A stretch of DNA of 64,000 nucleotides, from assembly GCA_019096065.1 (NCBI GenBank), contig JAGUCH010000006.1, forward strand, positions 1,818,001-1,882,000, in the 5' to 3' direction. This document shows positions 1 to 14,473 of this stretch, one piece after another. The stretch's first letter is position 1. Each line of letters begins with the position of its first letter. A model generated the notes under the pieces. It was given only the letters and a program-made list of their open reading frames with translations, had not been told where the DNA came from and made no database searches. This DNA comes from Paracyclopina nana (lineage: Eukaryota; Arthropoda; Copepoda; Cyclopoida; Cyclopettidae). A program made the translations under genes and the position numbers.

Positions 1-3000
1 AGAAATCATCAGTCTTGTTAATCGATTCGTCTATATATGAATCTCTAAAATATTTGTGAATCTATTTTTAGAGCCTGGCACATTGAGTAATATTTACGAT
101 CTTAGGACATTCATCTGCCAAAGAACGAATTCAGATTTCAATAAGTCATTTCCCCTCTTTTTTAACCCGAGAGATTTATCGGACTTTTTCAAGGCCATGG
201 CGAGGCCGCTTTTCACAATGTGATCCGGATAGGCAAACAATCTTTCTCGATCAAGCAGAGGTCCCATTAATTATAGGGGTAAATGACCCAGCCCACTGCG
301 CATACCTAATTTTTCAGCTCCTTTAAAACTATACATGTTGAACGAATTCATCCTCAGAGTTGCATTTTTTCATTGATTTTACGACTACCATTTTCAACCA
401 AAAGAAGATGCTTCTTCCTCTTTGAGTAGTGCAAAAGTTGGTTATTATGGCAACTTCTTAGCTCTCTGAGCACAAAACGTCGTCGTCGCTCTTTCAAAGA
501 ATGCAGAAATTCTACTCAAAAGTTTCCACGGAAATGGCAATAATTGAAAAGTGGTCTATTTTAGGAGAGCTGTCACCAAGCACAATTATGCAGTATATCA
601 TAGGCACACACATCAGGCCCGTGTGTAAGTGGTACACAAAATATTCAAGCACAGTTATTGAAGGCTGCTTTCACATATTTTCTTAACGTCATTTCCGACA
701 TGACATGTCATGGCACTTATCAGTGGAGCTTTGTATATTCAGAATATCATGAAATGTCATTCGTCAGATTTTTCCTACTCAGATTTCATTTATCAGGTCT
801 TTTCAGGCAATCAATCTATGAAAAGGATGGTTGATCAATGGTCAATCAAGCCAATTGCAGCCTAGCTGCAGTAAAAGTACCAAAATAAGTATACTATATG
901 TATGTAAAAAGGAGAATCAATTTGCTTTTTAACAGAGAAAAAAACGATATCTTCGTTTTGAGATGAATGTCATCAAGTTTGCAATAAAGCAATTAATTCA
1001 CCCCGAGTTTGGCAAGTTTCATGCCTGGTTAAAGTTTAATCAGGGCAAGCTCAAAGGCTTAATTAAAATGTGTTTGCAAAATCAAGCTGAATTCAGAAAA
1101 AAACATTAGAATTTTTAGGGTTCTTACTTCTGCCATCATGTGCTCGTAATTTCTCTGGTTTAGCTGCCACTCGGCATCTGTGGTTGCTGTGTTGGACATG
1201 GTTTCGGGTAATATGGTCAAGAAGAGCAACAGAAAATCGGTCCTGTTCGTGCAGAGAGGCTGAGCTGACTATTGAAGTAGCGAAACCTGGACGAGGCCTC
1301 CAAGAGGATGAAAGCGGGGCAAAGAGGCCCGACGAGTTGCGCTGCTCCTGCTACTTCGGAGGCTCGTTCTCTGGCCTCGTTTCCTTCATACAAGCTAATG
1401 ACCAATTTTTATACTTGCTAAGCATGTATACCACTCAGAGCAAAGCCTTTCAAATTCGAGCAAAGAATGGAAGAATTTTTTTTTTATGAAACTCACATAG
1501 TTATAACTAAGAATATAGCATTGAATAAAGAGCCAAGGCTTTGTAAATGAGTGGGATTAAGGCTTCAATCAGACATTTTTCGTGTCTGGCACGAATGTCA
1601 GGAGAGACCACCTGGGGGGATTTTTTTGCGGTAAGAAGTACTTTTTTGGTAGGTTAATCACGCGACTTTCACTTTAAATTAGAGGAAACTCAGACGTAAG
1701 AGAAGTAAGGCCTAACATCATCTGGCACGCAACAAAAGAAGGGGCAATTTCAGATTGCTGTCAAAGGATCACTTGGCACAACAGCCAAGGCCCATATAAC
1801 GCCTAACTGCTTATTAACACCATTAAAAGTGAGTTAATTAAAATGTGCTTACCTTTTCAAAACCTCATTTCCTTGCTTCAAGGTCCATTTACGCACAGAT
1901 CATGTACTCCATGCCATAATCCTCATAACGTTGGAACGTGCTCGAAAAATGTCTAGTGAAAAGGAGAATAAGCCTATTGTCATGTGAGTTGTGACAATCC
2001 CCAAAGGAGCTTTCAGCTGATTATGGTCTAATGGAATTGCCAGATCAATCTTTAGGACAACTCGCTATCAGTATTCAAAGTGTAATCGTGACCTTTGCAC
2101 AACATCAAAACAATTCGTTACAGCACGGAAGAAACTGATTTTTTTATAACTAAGCTCATTCGATTTCGATTTTGCGCGAAAATACACATTTCATTGGTTG
2201 ACATTTTGCTTGATATGCCCTAAAATTCCCCCTTCGGTCTTCGACTCAACTAGCAATCTAGCATGTCTTGTGAGTGAGTTGTGACTGAGTTGTCAGCAAA
2301 AGATCATAACATTGTACGCCATTTAAAGGATTACAAAAATTAAGTGTCACTACGAAGAGATAGCAGTCTGGAAAATGTACTCCGCACTTTGCCATAGAAA
2401 CGCTCAGTGTTATAATGCTACGCGAACAACCTTTTGAAGCTCAAAAAGAGAAGCTTAGCTGTAGCAGCAGCTATCATCCTTAACTTCTGTCATAAGTGAT
2501 CTCTCTAAGTTTTAAAGCATTTCCTTCTTAGTTCCTCCTTTAACGCTGTCATCTGTTGTAAAAGAAACTTTTCGCAAAGTGGACGCGAGCGCATAAGTGA
2601 ACAGAAAAAAGACTCAACCCTTCTTCACATCTTTTTTTCCAGTTTCAACCAGCAATTATTTTGACGTTTTCACACGCTTACACTATAGTTTTCGTTCTCT
2701 CGTGTGTAATTATCGCCCTATGGTCTATTTTTTTTGCTGCCTATATAAATTCCTTTTAAGGCCCGCGTAGGCAGCTCAAAACAAGGCAATTATTGACGCT
2801 ATGTGTCTTGTCAGAAAATATGTCCATTATTGAATTGATTGAGAGGAATGCACCTATATCGCTATATTAGCTTTGGCCCTACTCGTGTGTTTCTGATTTT
2901 TCAGCCTACTTTTGTCATAAGGGATTGCATAAGTGTTTTTTCGGTGCTAAAACTACATCATTCAATATTAAGAGCTCTTGAATACAGTAAGCATTGTGTA

Positions 3001-6000
3001 ATTAAATAGAAGTATCTTAAATTATTACGACTGAAAATTATTATGTCTTATACCTACTTTATTTAGAGGAGAAAGCATGCTAGCTCGTGTGTTTGTTAAG
3101 ATAATTTTTGCTTTTGTTAATCCTCTTTTGGTCGGAGGAACTCATTCATTCCATGGGTACTTGCGAATGTATAAACCTTGATTGTCATGCTCGGAAGGCA
3201 CAACTCTCGTATTCTCATATCTTGTCCGTTTCAGGCCTTTGTTCAAAGAAACCTTAAGGTATTATGAATGGAGCCACGCGCGTGTCTGTTGTTGCCATAT
3301 GAATAAAGTATCCTGTCTGCCTTTCAAAATATTTTCTTGAACTGTCCAATTTTGAATAGCAACATATGAAATAGCTACAACAAACTTTCAATTTTGGTAT
3401 CCGCCCAAGAAGTTACTCGTAATTGATTATTATGGCTCGGTAGGAAAGCTGACTCATAATTTTGGAGTGAAGGAAGGAAGCCTTGCAGCGATGCAATAAG
3501 ATTGGAAGTTGGGGAGGAGACCAAGTAAAGATTAAATAAACAAATGTAGTGTGTATAATTATTGTAGGCCATGCAAATGCCTCTTGCATGTTTTGCTACA
3601 ATGTGTATTTAGGCATACACTATAAGCTTATTTGCTAGTAATTGGTCAAATAAAGGTAGCACCAATGCTACGATGAAATGGAGGATTTGTTACACCCACA
3701 AATTGAAGCAATCCATGTAGCATAAAAGCTTTAGTGAGTTTTGCTGGCAATATAATACGCTTTTTTTCGCAAAGGCTGAGCAAATGTTTGGCATATACTA
3801 CAGGTCTAGTAAAAAATGTTGACTCATTCCAAATAGCAAGTGTGGCTGTGTCCCCTCATCAAAAGAGTACTTTTGGGCGCGGAGAAGATTTTACACAGGC
3901 CATGCAACACTAAAAATGATCTTCTCTCCTCTTTAACGAAGAAGAACTTTAACCCTTCAGCCTCAATTAGCTCTCTTGATGATCCTTTCAAAGCTAATGG
4001 AAATCTTCACTAATTTCCATTTTTCAACAGAGTTGAGAGTTCCCTTACGTAACCACAGTTTGTATTACCTCTTAAAATGTCAACTAGTACACCTTGCAAC
4101 AGAGCCGTGGTTTGATAGTATATTTGTTCACTCTTGACAGAACTAGAATAGGCCAACTTTTGACTATAATTGTGCTCTAATTTTAACTGCACTTCTCTCA
4201 GAACGTACAACGACTAGGAGAGCATGGTAGCTTTTGTAAATGCTCCAGAAACGGTTTTGCATTTGTTGAGAATAGCTGGTTTGTGTGCACAGTTTCAAAG
4301 CTCGCTATTTGTAGCCTCATCGAAGCTTTCCAAAGGATTTGCACTCACCTTCGAGTTTCAACTTTTGCTAGTCATTCATTAGGGACTGCACTGTATTACA
4401 TGACAATCCACTAATTTCAAAAGGAGAAAGCTATATTCAAAAAGATATCGGATTCTTAACATGTTTTTTTGTTTTTTTGCCCACGCTAAAATTGCATCTA
4501 AAATAAAGCCAAATGTTATCACATGATTGATGATATCGAGGGTTCTAGCTGCGATAAATAGTAAGTTATGGCTACATTAGTATGGCACTTCAGTGTGAAC
4601 TGCCATTTTAGTGTCTCTCCTCTCTCTAAATATAGAATTCCATTGTATTGAAAAGTGGTGTGGTGGAATGCATCCGCAAGAGCATTATACTGACTCGTTC
4701 GAAACTGCTTTCAGGAGCAGTCAGGAATTTTAATTTGACAGTTATTTTTATACTAGATGCAAACTCTTCCTCATTCAGGACCTATATGTATTTTCCACAT
4801 AAAAAGGGCTTTCTCTCCTGTTATACGTACATCAGCTGTGCATTATGACCCGCATGATTCGCCAGCATGTAGTAGGTAAAAAAGGAGAAATTAAATGTTC
4901 TGAAATATTCTGTCCTCACGTGATTGAAACCTCAATGTTCTCTGGTTCTCTTTTTCTCTCTTGCTCGGCCGGAGCAAACGCGAGTTTGGGAATGGGAGGA
5001 AAAGGCTAGCAGAATTTTCCCGTTATATCATCGAGGCCTAATTGGTGAAAACGCAAAATAATGCCAGGAAGCCCTAGAAAGCACAATAGGGGAAATGAGC
5101 TGATGATGATGGTAAATAATGGAATGCTGCTTTTTCATCATCAAACGAGCTATTATTAGCAAGACAACTCATTTGAATACGACTCGAAAAAACCATAAAG
5201 CTTTATCAACATACTACAACGTACATGATTTATTAGGGCTTAAAGCTTTACTACTGGAAAAGGCTATTGCCCGTTTTAATGGGTTGAGCTTTTACTCTGA
5301 GGCATTTTCAACGGATGGATAAGCAATTTTGGCCTTCTTTTCACCAACGCAACGACGACGACGAAGAAAACGCATTTAACATTGTTCAGTGGAGGGCGAC
5401 GGCGAAAACGGCCAGCCAGCTTGAAAAAAAAGATCTTGCTTGACCTTTGAAGGCCACAGCTCACAGTTTACTTTTCACCCAAAACAGAAATACAATATTA
5501 TTGGCTGCAGCTGGGGGGCCGATGATATGAAAATCTACACCCTTCAGCTCACCTCCTTTATTCGGATTGCTTTGGTGCAACCACTAATTGACTAAGCTTT
5601 CCTTCTAATTAATTGTAAATATTCAATAACGTCCACACTCTGCACTCTTCATGAAAAAGTGATTTTTGTAGCTTCAAGATAATGCATTGAGGTTGGACTG
5701 TCACTCCTGAGTACGGATCTAAGAGAGAGTAATTGATCATGCCACTGATGCTTTTTTGGCCGCAAAGACCAACTTTTCTAAAAATTGGCTTAAGAGACAG
5801 ACGCTTTCTCATTCCATTTCGTATTCGGGCAGGAGAGCCAAACTAACTATATTTTTCTTTTTCCCACAAAGAAAGGATGAGAGTCAGCCATAGCATAGTG
5901 AAGAATTGAAAGTAGCACTTTTGAAGCTGTAAAATAGAAGCCAGGAAGGTATTTATTTTGTGGGACAGCCAACAACTTTGTAAAAGCATGCGCTGCCCCC

Positions 6001-6457
6001 AACGATACATACTGAGAGGAAAATGTATGCATAAACAGGATATGCTTTGCCATCCGAGCCTGAAACCACCAACAAAGCATGGGAGCATGCAGAACACTTC
6101 TATGATTGTGCATTATTCAATCAAAGAACATGAACCACATTTCAACTCTCGAGCTCGCAGATCACTCGCATTTAAACTTGTTCACCCACAAACTATGCAC
6201 GGCTAGCACACTCAACATACGCAGCATATACAATCCATTCTTTCCGAGGAAAAAGGATGTTTCAAGATGATGTAACGTGCTCTATACCAAGACCTGCCTT
6301 TTCTTATTATGCCGCTAAACTCAATTTTCTGGAGCAACAAAGCCCTCACCTAGGTCAATTTCGGCCCTTTTTTGAAAATATTTCCCCTGGCAAATGACCA
6401 CTTTTTTACCATGTACTAAAAGGAAAAAGAGAAAAATAATTCGAGCCACAGGCGCAG
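1..6457. other. Non-coding stretch, no gene recognised
   Basis: I see no exon with a recognisable protein, no tRNA-like or rRNA-like segment and no long tandem repeat. The open frames here are short, start without good context and have no matching splice signals. The segment is AT-rich with homopolymer runs. It lies downstream of the 3' end of the minus-strand INTS1 gene, so it is either intergenic or intronic to a gene beyond the left edge. Confidence 0.6.
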
Positions 6458-6463
6458 TTTATT
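6458..6463 (-). terminator. INTS1 polyadenylation signal abutting the stop codon
   Basis: On the minus strand the TGA stop of INTS1 (6466..6464) is followed immediately by AATAAA (6463..6458), giving TGAAATAAAC. This is the only canonical signal close to the stop. It implies a very short 3' UTR of perhaps 15-30 nt if it is used. Confidence 0.7.
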
Positions 6464-9400
6464 TCAATATCCCGACAAACTGTTGAGTAAAGTTAGAGTG
6501 TCAATTATAGGATTGGCAACTTCCAAGTTAGAATAAAGCCCCAAATTGAAGGCCGTGCCCAATATGTTGGCCAGCTGCTCTTGAGCCAACGGGGTTACGT
6601 CTGGCAACTTCTCTAAGGCATGGCTTGCTATGGAGGCATCGTTGCATTCCAAACAGCCAACGAAAGGGATAATCAATTGGTTACTTAGGCTCGGGTCGTA
6701 TCGTAGAAGCCTCACAAAAATCTCATACGCATGGTTCCGGACAATTTTGGAATCATGGCTGATAAGAGCTGAAATGTCTTCCGCAAAATGTGGCAAAACT
6801 CCCGGGAGAGATTGGCTGCAGAACTTTATCATGTTGAGAACTTCAATCAGCTCACTCTCAGACTCATTCAACGCGGTTTGAAGGCTGCCCGTCAATTTTC
6901 GAACATTTTCTTGGATGTTGGCTTTATCGTTGGCAATGAAATTAGAAGAGCCTGAAAAAAATCAATGCCGACACAGTGAGGAAAACTAAACCAAAATAGA
7001 CGCGTCTTACCAGAAATGAGAATAGAGTCTTCGTTTTCAACGTCATCGTCTCTGGAGCTAGACCCGCTTTGCTCAGCCTCCTCTTCAAAATCGAGACTGA
7101 TATCTTCCAACTTCACAATCTTGGCCATTTCAGTAAGTGCTGGGGAGTTTGGATGAGCTCGGAAGTACAGCGCGAGAACTCTACGATGCTTTCCGATGAA
7201 TTCTGATGCTTCTTTGGGTGCATGGCCCAGATACAAATGGAGGAAGCCAATTACTTTTTCCACGACTCCAAAAAACGCCTCCCTTCTTGGAAAATAGACC
7301 CTGAACATGATCATGTAGCATTCAAGGCAATCTTGGAGCGATTTCTTGAAACGAGGCTCAAATATGAGTGGACTGGTCAGCTCCAGTAATCCAAGAGCCA
7401 TTGAGTAGAAAGTCATGTGATTTCTAGACCTACGAGTAAAGTTCAGGGTTAAGAGGCTTACTTATGGCCACAAGAGCAAAAATAGGAAAAATTTAGCATT
7501 ACCTAAAAAAGGAGAAATCAAAGTCAGTGCGCCCCTTCATGCCAGCAGCGAGGAGGGGCAGATTTCTCAGAAGAAGTCTAGGGTGTGACGATGCCAACTT
7601 CCTGGCTGCGGCCTCGAATTCACGCATTTGATCTGTCCAACCACGACCCTGCTGAGTGGAAGCTAAAGCTGACAGCAAAAAGTGGCTGATCGTGTCCACT
7701 TGAGGGCTGGTGTTACCCTCGATGCGAATCGGACAACCGTGAAGAACTTGAGATGAGTGAGCCATACTATGTGGAACTTTCATGTATATCTGAAGTATTA
7801 GGTTCTTCACTAGGGATTCGTTGGAACGCATTTTGGTAACTGCAAAAAAAACCCAGAGAATTCACGTAATGAAGATGAAAGTGCTAACCATATGTAATTA
7901 TAAAATCCTTTTAAAACTGGGTTGATTACGCAAAGTTGTTAGAGCTTAAATTGGCAAACAACAAGCGCTACAAATGAGAAAAGTTGCTTGCTGTTTGCTT
8001 GGCAAATATTCACCTTGCAAATACTCCAAGGCTCTTTGGGCTTTTTCTTGAGTGTTGAGGCAGGAAACGATGAGAGGAATTCTCGACTTCAAAACTCCTA
8101 TTTTTTGCTCCTCGTCCAAATGAACTTGCTCGGCCTCGCATAAGACATAGTTTAAAATCGCCTCCACTTGACTTTCACTTAGCTTGAGCTCATCTTGGGG
8201 TCCAGTGTCGTGCTTGGGTTTATGCTTGTCGTTGCACTGCCATTGCATCTTTAGGAAAATGCAAGTAGACAAAAAGTCGAGCACAGACTTGGCCTCGAAC
8301 TCCTCGTAGTTGGGAGCCGACAAAATTCCATCAATCGTCGCTTTTAAATGGGGCCAGTCAGCCAGATGACTGAAAATGGTGAGCAAATGAGGATTCCTAT
8401 TGAACAGCAGTTTCTGCCTCATTGCCAGATCAACTTCTTTGAGCTCCGGGTCAATTTTTTGCAACCAGTCGATAATGATGCCAGATTTAAGGCTCTTCTT
8501 CTCTTCTTTTAGCAACATGTCGGCCATTGTCTTAACTAATGATCGAGTTTCCTTCTTTTTCAACGCAGCCTCAACTTTAGCCTTAATGCTTTTCTCCAAG
8601 GTCACTGTGTCAGTTTTGATCTTTGAGCCAGATCTCTTGGCCAGGAAATCCTCCAATAACTTCCAAATAGGGCTATTTTGGAAGACGGCCTTTTTCTTTG
8701 CACTCATATTGATAAGAGCTGTTGCCACTGCAGCCATAGTAGTCGCGGCTGGAAGCTCCTCCAAATTAGGCCTGGATAAAGCAGAAGTCAAGAGCCTAAT
8801 AAGTGAGGCTGAAAAGCAAGTGTGTTGAAGCATTGCTGTCATAAACGCCTCCCTGAGGTCACTGGCCTTCACCACAACAGCCTCTAAGGCCTTGACAGTC
8901 GCATCAAGCATTGGCCTTGAGGGAGCGTTGCTTCCAATTTCTGCAGTTAAATATTTCTGCAATGTTCGAAACGTATCCCGTTTTTCCTTCAGAGTCATTC
9001 GTGAGGGAGAACCAACATCAAATAAGTGTAGTAAAGTGTTCTTGACATGGCCAGGAGGAATCATTGCAGTTGATCTGGGCGGTACAATTATATCCGGCCT
9101 TTTTTGGCTCATGTGGCTTGGCCTTGGAGGCTCCAAGTGCACTCCTTTCTTGTGGGCAGCCAAATTAAGGCCAAGTAACTCCGCAAATGTCTGGCCCCCC
9201 ACAGCACCACGCTGATGCTGAACAGCTACAAGTTGACCCATGTATGTTTTATCCATCACAGCATCTTTTACTCCATCAAAGTCCGTTTGAATGGCTCTGT
9301 CCAGAGCCTGGAGCAATTTGGACATACTAAAGAAAACACAACTTAAGTAAAAAAAAGATTGGCATCGGCTGACAAAAACCTTTGCCTTAACCTGTCACTC

Positions 9401-12400
9401 AGTGGCCGAAAAGATTAAAGCAAAATCACAAAATTCCCTCAACAATAGAAGCAAAGAATTGCATTTCCCCTTAATTCCTTCATTTATAAAATGGTCACAT
9501 AGGGAATTTGTGTGTTTGTAATGCAAGAGAAAGAAGCTCCATCATCGCCCAAACAAAAAGTTTAACGAAAACGAAAAGAAGAGGCTCGCTATAATCTTGA
9601 GTACTACGTTGTCTGTTTTACCTTGCCACAGGGATTCCAAAACTTTGAATGAAGAGCACAAGCTGTTGAGGATCTAGCTCAACTAAAGCCGCATCAACCA
9701 AAGAAGGAACTTCTGACCGAATCATCTTCAATTTTAGCCAATCGGGAATAAGAACCACTTCCTTGTTAGAAGCATCAACCATGAACGCTCTAGGAATTTC
9801 ACCACGAGGGGGAATCCAGATCGACAAGAGTTGATTAAATAAATCTGGCTGCTGCTGCTGAACTTGTTGAGGCCCATAAGTAAGCAAAATCACCTGAAAA
9901 ATAGTGAGCAGTCATTCAGCGGCGAGAATACACAGGCAATAATAAACACTTACTTGAGCGTGAACTATGAAGAAATGTATGGTTGCTGCCAAATTTTCCA
10001 TCGCCCAATGGACCATAATGAGTTCCTGAGCGTCGTTGTTTTGCCATTGATTAATGGAGGGCTGCTGGTCACGTCGCCTTACTCTTCCCATAAAGTGGAT
10101 AAATAGTCGTAGCAATGCCGAATACGTTTCGTTGGCTACCTTCGGTGAAGTTTTGCATAGGCTTCCAGGCAGAATTGCAGGTAGCAACGTCGATCTTTCT
10201 ACAATGATGCTCGAGATGTCCAGGCAAAGATCCGCCAAGTCTGTCACAGTGTCTGGAGCATATTGAGCCAAGAACTGAATATACATGGAGACAACCACAG
10301 GGTCGTTCTCAACTTGACAGGCAAACCTGAGAGCGTTAGATATTTGAGGGTAGTAGTTGCCGAAGCATGGAAGTGTAGGTAATCTTTTGAGTAGCCATTC
10401 TGAGCCATCGTCAGTGTCCATAGCTTGAACATCATCATCGTCTTCGTCCTCAATTGGAGAGAGCACCATTTTTAGCCCTCTCAACGCTTGAAGCCTTTGA
10501 TGGGTTTGCTGTGAGCTTAGCCTTCTCATAAAGTAGTCCAAAGTTTCAATTGCAGAGCGCTGTTGTTCTTCACTCATGGGACGTTGCAGTAAATTTTGCA
10601 AATGAAGCAAGAGCTGCTTTTGCTTCTTCCTCTTGTCTTGTTGGGATAAATCTTGATCAGGACTTGCGGTTGAGTTGAGCAAAAACTCACAGAGGCACTG
10701 TACTGGTAGCACGTTGAAACTCCCCTCAGATGATTCTACCAAATCGGCTAGCCAAGGCATAGCCTGATTTGAACCCTGAAATTGCATCGATTAAGGTAAA
10801 GTTGCGTGAACGACATAATATATAAGAAGACAAAACAGTAAATGCCCATGATTGTGGCAGCAATTAGTCTGATGGTTGGATATGAATTGCTATCTGTTAC
10901 ACTAGAGTGAATACAGGATGGATGTTAGCTAGTTCGTAAAAATGTAATATTCTGAGTGCAACTTTACCAGCACAAAAGGAACATGTGCTACAAGAAGGCA
11001 GAGCTGGCAACAAAGAGAAATGCATGAAACTAAAATAGGGAAAGTTGACTTACTTGTCTTTGTAAAATGTTAAGCAAGAAATCGGGATTTCTGCTTCGGC
11101 AAAGAAGATGACCGATTTTGTAGTGCTGATTGGCCTGACCCATTTGCTCAAGAAAAGCTTGAGGGGGACGTCTGAAGCTTCCTTCGGGATCGTTGGAAAT
11201 TAGCTGGGTCAATAACAAGCTATTGGCCTCCGTGATAGTGGCCTTATTAGTAGCTGCTGCCAAGTGAATCTCAAATTGGAGAATGTCTTGTTTTTCCAAA
11301 GTTGACGTTTGAATCTCCTTCGCTCGAATATCTTCAGCCTAGAATCGAGAGACGAAAAACAAATGAAACTTCCTCCCATCTTCCATTTAATCTGCTTTCC
11401 TATTTTTGGAAAAAACAGGATTCATCCTCGCTAAAAGGAACACAGTTTGAATGAAGGACATTGGTAAAAATTCGGGAAACAGATGCATTTCCAATCAATA
11501 TGCAAATGAGGCTTGGGCTTAATAAACTTTAATGTGGCAATATTAGCGTATGTGAATGCAGTATTTCAAAGTGGCAATCTGTGTGTTTACCTGATCTCCC
11601 GAGGCCAAAGTTGGAGGTGGAAACTGAAATTGATTGGTAATGCACATTTCCATCAGAGCTCTCAATGTGGGATAGTTTTCCCATGCCACTGCTCCGAAAT
11701 CAGATGGGTTGTGGGCGCATAGAAGCACTAAAATTTGCCACGCTTTCCAGTAGGCAGATGAGATGGCCATTTTGGGTGGCTGGTAATCCTTCGGGAGAGT
11801 GATCGAATCTGGGTAATAATATGCAGCTAACTGAAACAATATCTCCATCACTTGCTGCACTCGATCTCGATCCACACTAAGCACCTATCAAAATAAGCAG
11901 TGTAGTTAATTTAAATAATATTCAAGGGAAAGGAGCATACTTGAAAGTCATCAGAGATCAGAGGGTGCAATCCAGCCGACCGTTTGGCCAAACACTCAAC
12001 CAGATCAATAGTGTCTCTTCCATTGATGGGGTGCTGCTTGCTGAGACCAATCACAAAAATGTGACATAGTGTGTCTTGCAACAAAGGAACTTCTGAGGTT
12101 GCTTTTATATACAAGTTGCGGCACTGCTCATCGGGCCAACCATCAATTCTCCAATACTCTTCAATGGGTACCATAAATAGCAGCTTATGTAAGCATTGTG
12201 GGAACATTGCAGAATCAGGCTTGAACACCTTCAATACATTTTCGAGCATCCAAACCATGCCATCTTTTTGGATGAGAGAAGTTTGCTTCAGAAAGTTCTT
12301 GAATGGAGTCAAGTCTTTCTTGTCGTCTCCCCTTAAGTAGGCCGTCATGGCTTCTTTAACAGTCGGAGATATTCCAAGGAAGATAGCTAACGTCACGAGA

Positions 12401-14226
12401 TCAGTGATGGAGGTAAAAACTCGCTCTTTGAACTCAAACTCCTGGACAATGCTTTCCTTCTTCGCCTAGAATAGAGATAAAACTTTAAAATATTTCACCA
12501 GATTTTCGGAAGCAGCCAGATAAACTTACAGGAAACTGCATCAAATGGAAGCAGAATGCGTGGAGATTTATGTCATAGCGCAAAAATCGCACGATTTCTC
12601 TAAGGAGAGCACGTAAGGCTCTAAGGTAGCAGTCCTTTTGAAGCAACAGATCAAAAAACACTCCTGCCAGGCTAGCTGGTGCCAGCTCTTTGTCGTAAGA
12701 AAACATCACTTGAAGCATTGACATATTGTTGGTGTTGCGAGCATTTGACAGCTCATTGAACACCGTGTGCTTCAGAAGAGTAGGCATATTTTCTTTGTGC
12801 CCAGCGCATAGCTCGCGAACGCACTGAAATAAAGGTTGGATGAGTGGTTGCAAAACAGCATAATTAACGAAGGACTTACAGCTAGGTACAAATTGACGTT
12901 TGGCTTGTTCTTGAATCGAAACTTTGTGAAATTTCCGATAACTTCAATGTCTTTTTGGCTATTGGTATTGCAGTTCATTGCCAACGCCATTAAAAGCTCT
13001 TGAGCTGGCCGAGAAATCTTGGGATTCATGATCCACATTTCTAATCTGGGCAGTACAATGTGCCGCACTTCAAGCAAGCCGCACACTGAAGTCAGGAATT
13101 TTATGAAGTTCCGAGTTATATTGTCTGTGCCTTGGCGACGATTGAATTGCTCCCGCACAAACTCTACAACCAAATGCTCTATTTTTTCTCGCAGTCCAGT
13201 AAACCTAGGGATGACATATGCCATTTCGCTCGGTGATGGAGAGCCCATAAGCATTTCGCTGTTAACCACATTGATGGGCAATATTTCGCCTGAACTCATC
13301 AGTAGGCCTTGGGAATCGTCGTCTGTACCAGGCCTAGTAGGGGTTGCACTCCCTGATCCAGAGCGGCTGCCAGTACCAGGAGGCCCTGGTGACTCCCTAC
13401 CAGGTCCCCCTTCGGACAACGGAGTATTCGATCCTCCTGGCTTTGATCCAGATTGGGTCCCAAAGAAAAAATTAGGAGAAGGCAACTTGGTTTCAAAGGC
13501 AGTGCAAATATTGTCCACGAAACCTTTGCAGTCCGGATGGTCAACCCAAACTCTCTCTCCAATGGCATCTTCAATGTAGACTCTGACGAAGAGCTCTGGC
13601 CACAATCTTTCATTCCTCAAGGCAGACATAAGTACGTTAGCTGCTAAGACACTCACCAAAGCGTTCCCTTTGGCTTTGTAGGCCTCTTTGACGTCTCTTT
13701 TTAGCAAGCTACAAAATGCGTCAAGGATATCTTTTGTCAAGAAATGCATCTCTCTTGACTTTGACAAGTACATCAAGGACAGGTACAACACTGGATCAGG
13801 CTTGGCTCGTTGGATTTTCAACGTTTTTACAGCCCCGAGAATGAGGCCTTCGATTCTGTCAGCATTATCTTGGTGTTCGGCATCTTCTATCAAGCGAGTT
13901 AGGTCCGCTGGTTCGCACTCAATGGCCAAATTCTCCCATAAGCTATCTTGAACAACTGGCATGGACGAGATTGGGAAAGATCCCGACGAAACTGAAGATG
14001 GTGGTGAAGGTCGAACCACTTTGGTTTTGGGCTTTGGTGGCCCAGAAGTGGACATTCCTGCTTGAGTGGCATCTCTTTTAGAGGGACCCGGGGCACCTGA
14101 AACCAAACAGTAATTGACAATGGCGGCATTAATTACGGAAAGCAACTAACCGCTTTTTGCTCCAAGAGCGATGAAATCGCTAGGAAAAGCGGGCATAGAG
14201 GGCTTTTTTCCGCGCTGAGCCGCCAT
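6464..14226 (-). CDS. INTS1: Integrator complex subunit 1
   Basis: INTS1 is the largest scaffold subunit of the nuclear Integrator complex, which cleaves snRNA 3' ends and attenuates paused RNA polymerase II. I assembled 12 coding exons: 14226-14151, 14096-12880, 12823-12530, 12465-11941, 11884-11591, 11338-11054, 10775-9954, 9893-9622, 9326-7972, 7839-7503, 7423-7011 and 6951-6464. They sum to 6378 nt, 2125 codons (human about 2190), with frame kept at every junction. Motifs shared with the animal family include DFIALG near the N-terminus, RAKPDPVLYLSLMYL, RPAQELLMALAMNCN (about residues 330-410, the DUF3677 region), MPWLADLVESSEG, LPDWLKLKMIRSEV and SFGIPVASMSKLLQ. A Gly/Ser/Pro-rich insert sits around residues 255-305. 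The donor at 7971 (GTAGCG) is weak but is the one that keeps frame. The start ATG is in the first exon and the DFIALG match supports it. Assignment is by recalled homology. Confidence 0.95.
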
Positions 14227-14473
14227 ATTAATCGTAAAGTTAATCAAGTCTAGGATTGCATTTTGCAGCAGAAAACACACAAGTTTTGTTTACGTTTCAG
14301 CATTTGCCGTCATCTGGTAACTCAGCTCATAAGAGCTGCCAGAGAACTTCAAAAACGCCAAAAGAGCACAAATGGCGGCATTGTTTTTAACGCATTGCGA
14401 TTTGACGTAAAAACTTAACTTAATGAATTGGTGACTTCGCAACAAAAGTAAGCAAAGGTTTATTGTTTTCTAT
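14227..14473 (-). promoter_or_regulatory. INTS1 5' region / IMP4 3' region
   Basis: Only 247 bp separate the IMP4 stop from the INTS1 start on the same strand. This gap must hold the IMP4 cleavage site and the INTS1 promoter and 5' UTR. No TATA box is evident. ATGGCGGC-type sequence surrounds the INTS1 start and recurs just upstream near 14371-14380. Confidence 0.5.
14459..14464 (-). terminator. IMP4 polyadenylation signal
   Basis: AATAAA on the minus strand begins 9 nt after the IMP4 stop codon (14476..14474). It gives IMP4 the same very short 3' UTR layout as INTS1. Confidence 0.7.

Noticed and set aside
13019..13579. 186-codon plus-strand frame
   Set aside because: Antisense shadow of INTS1 exon 2.
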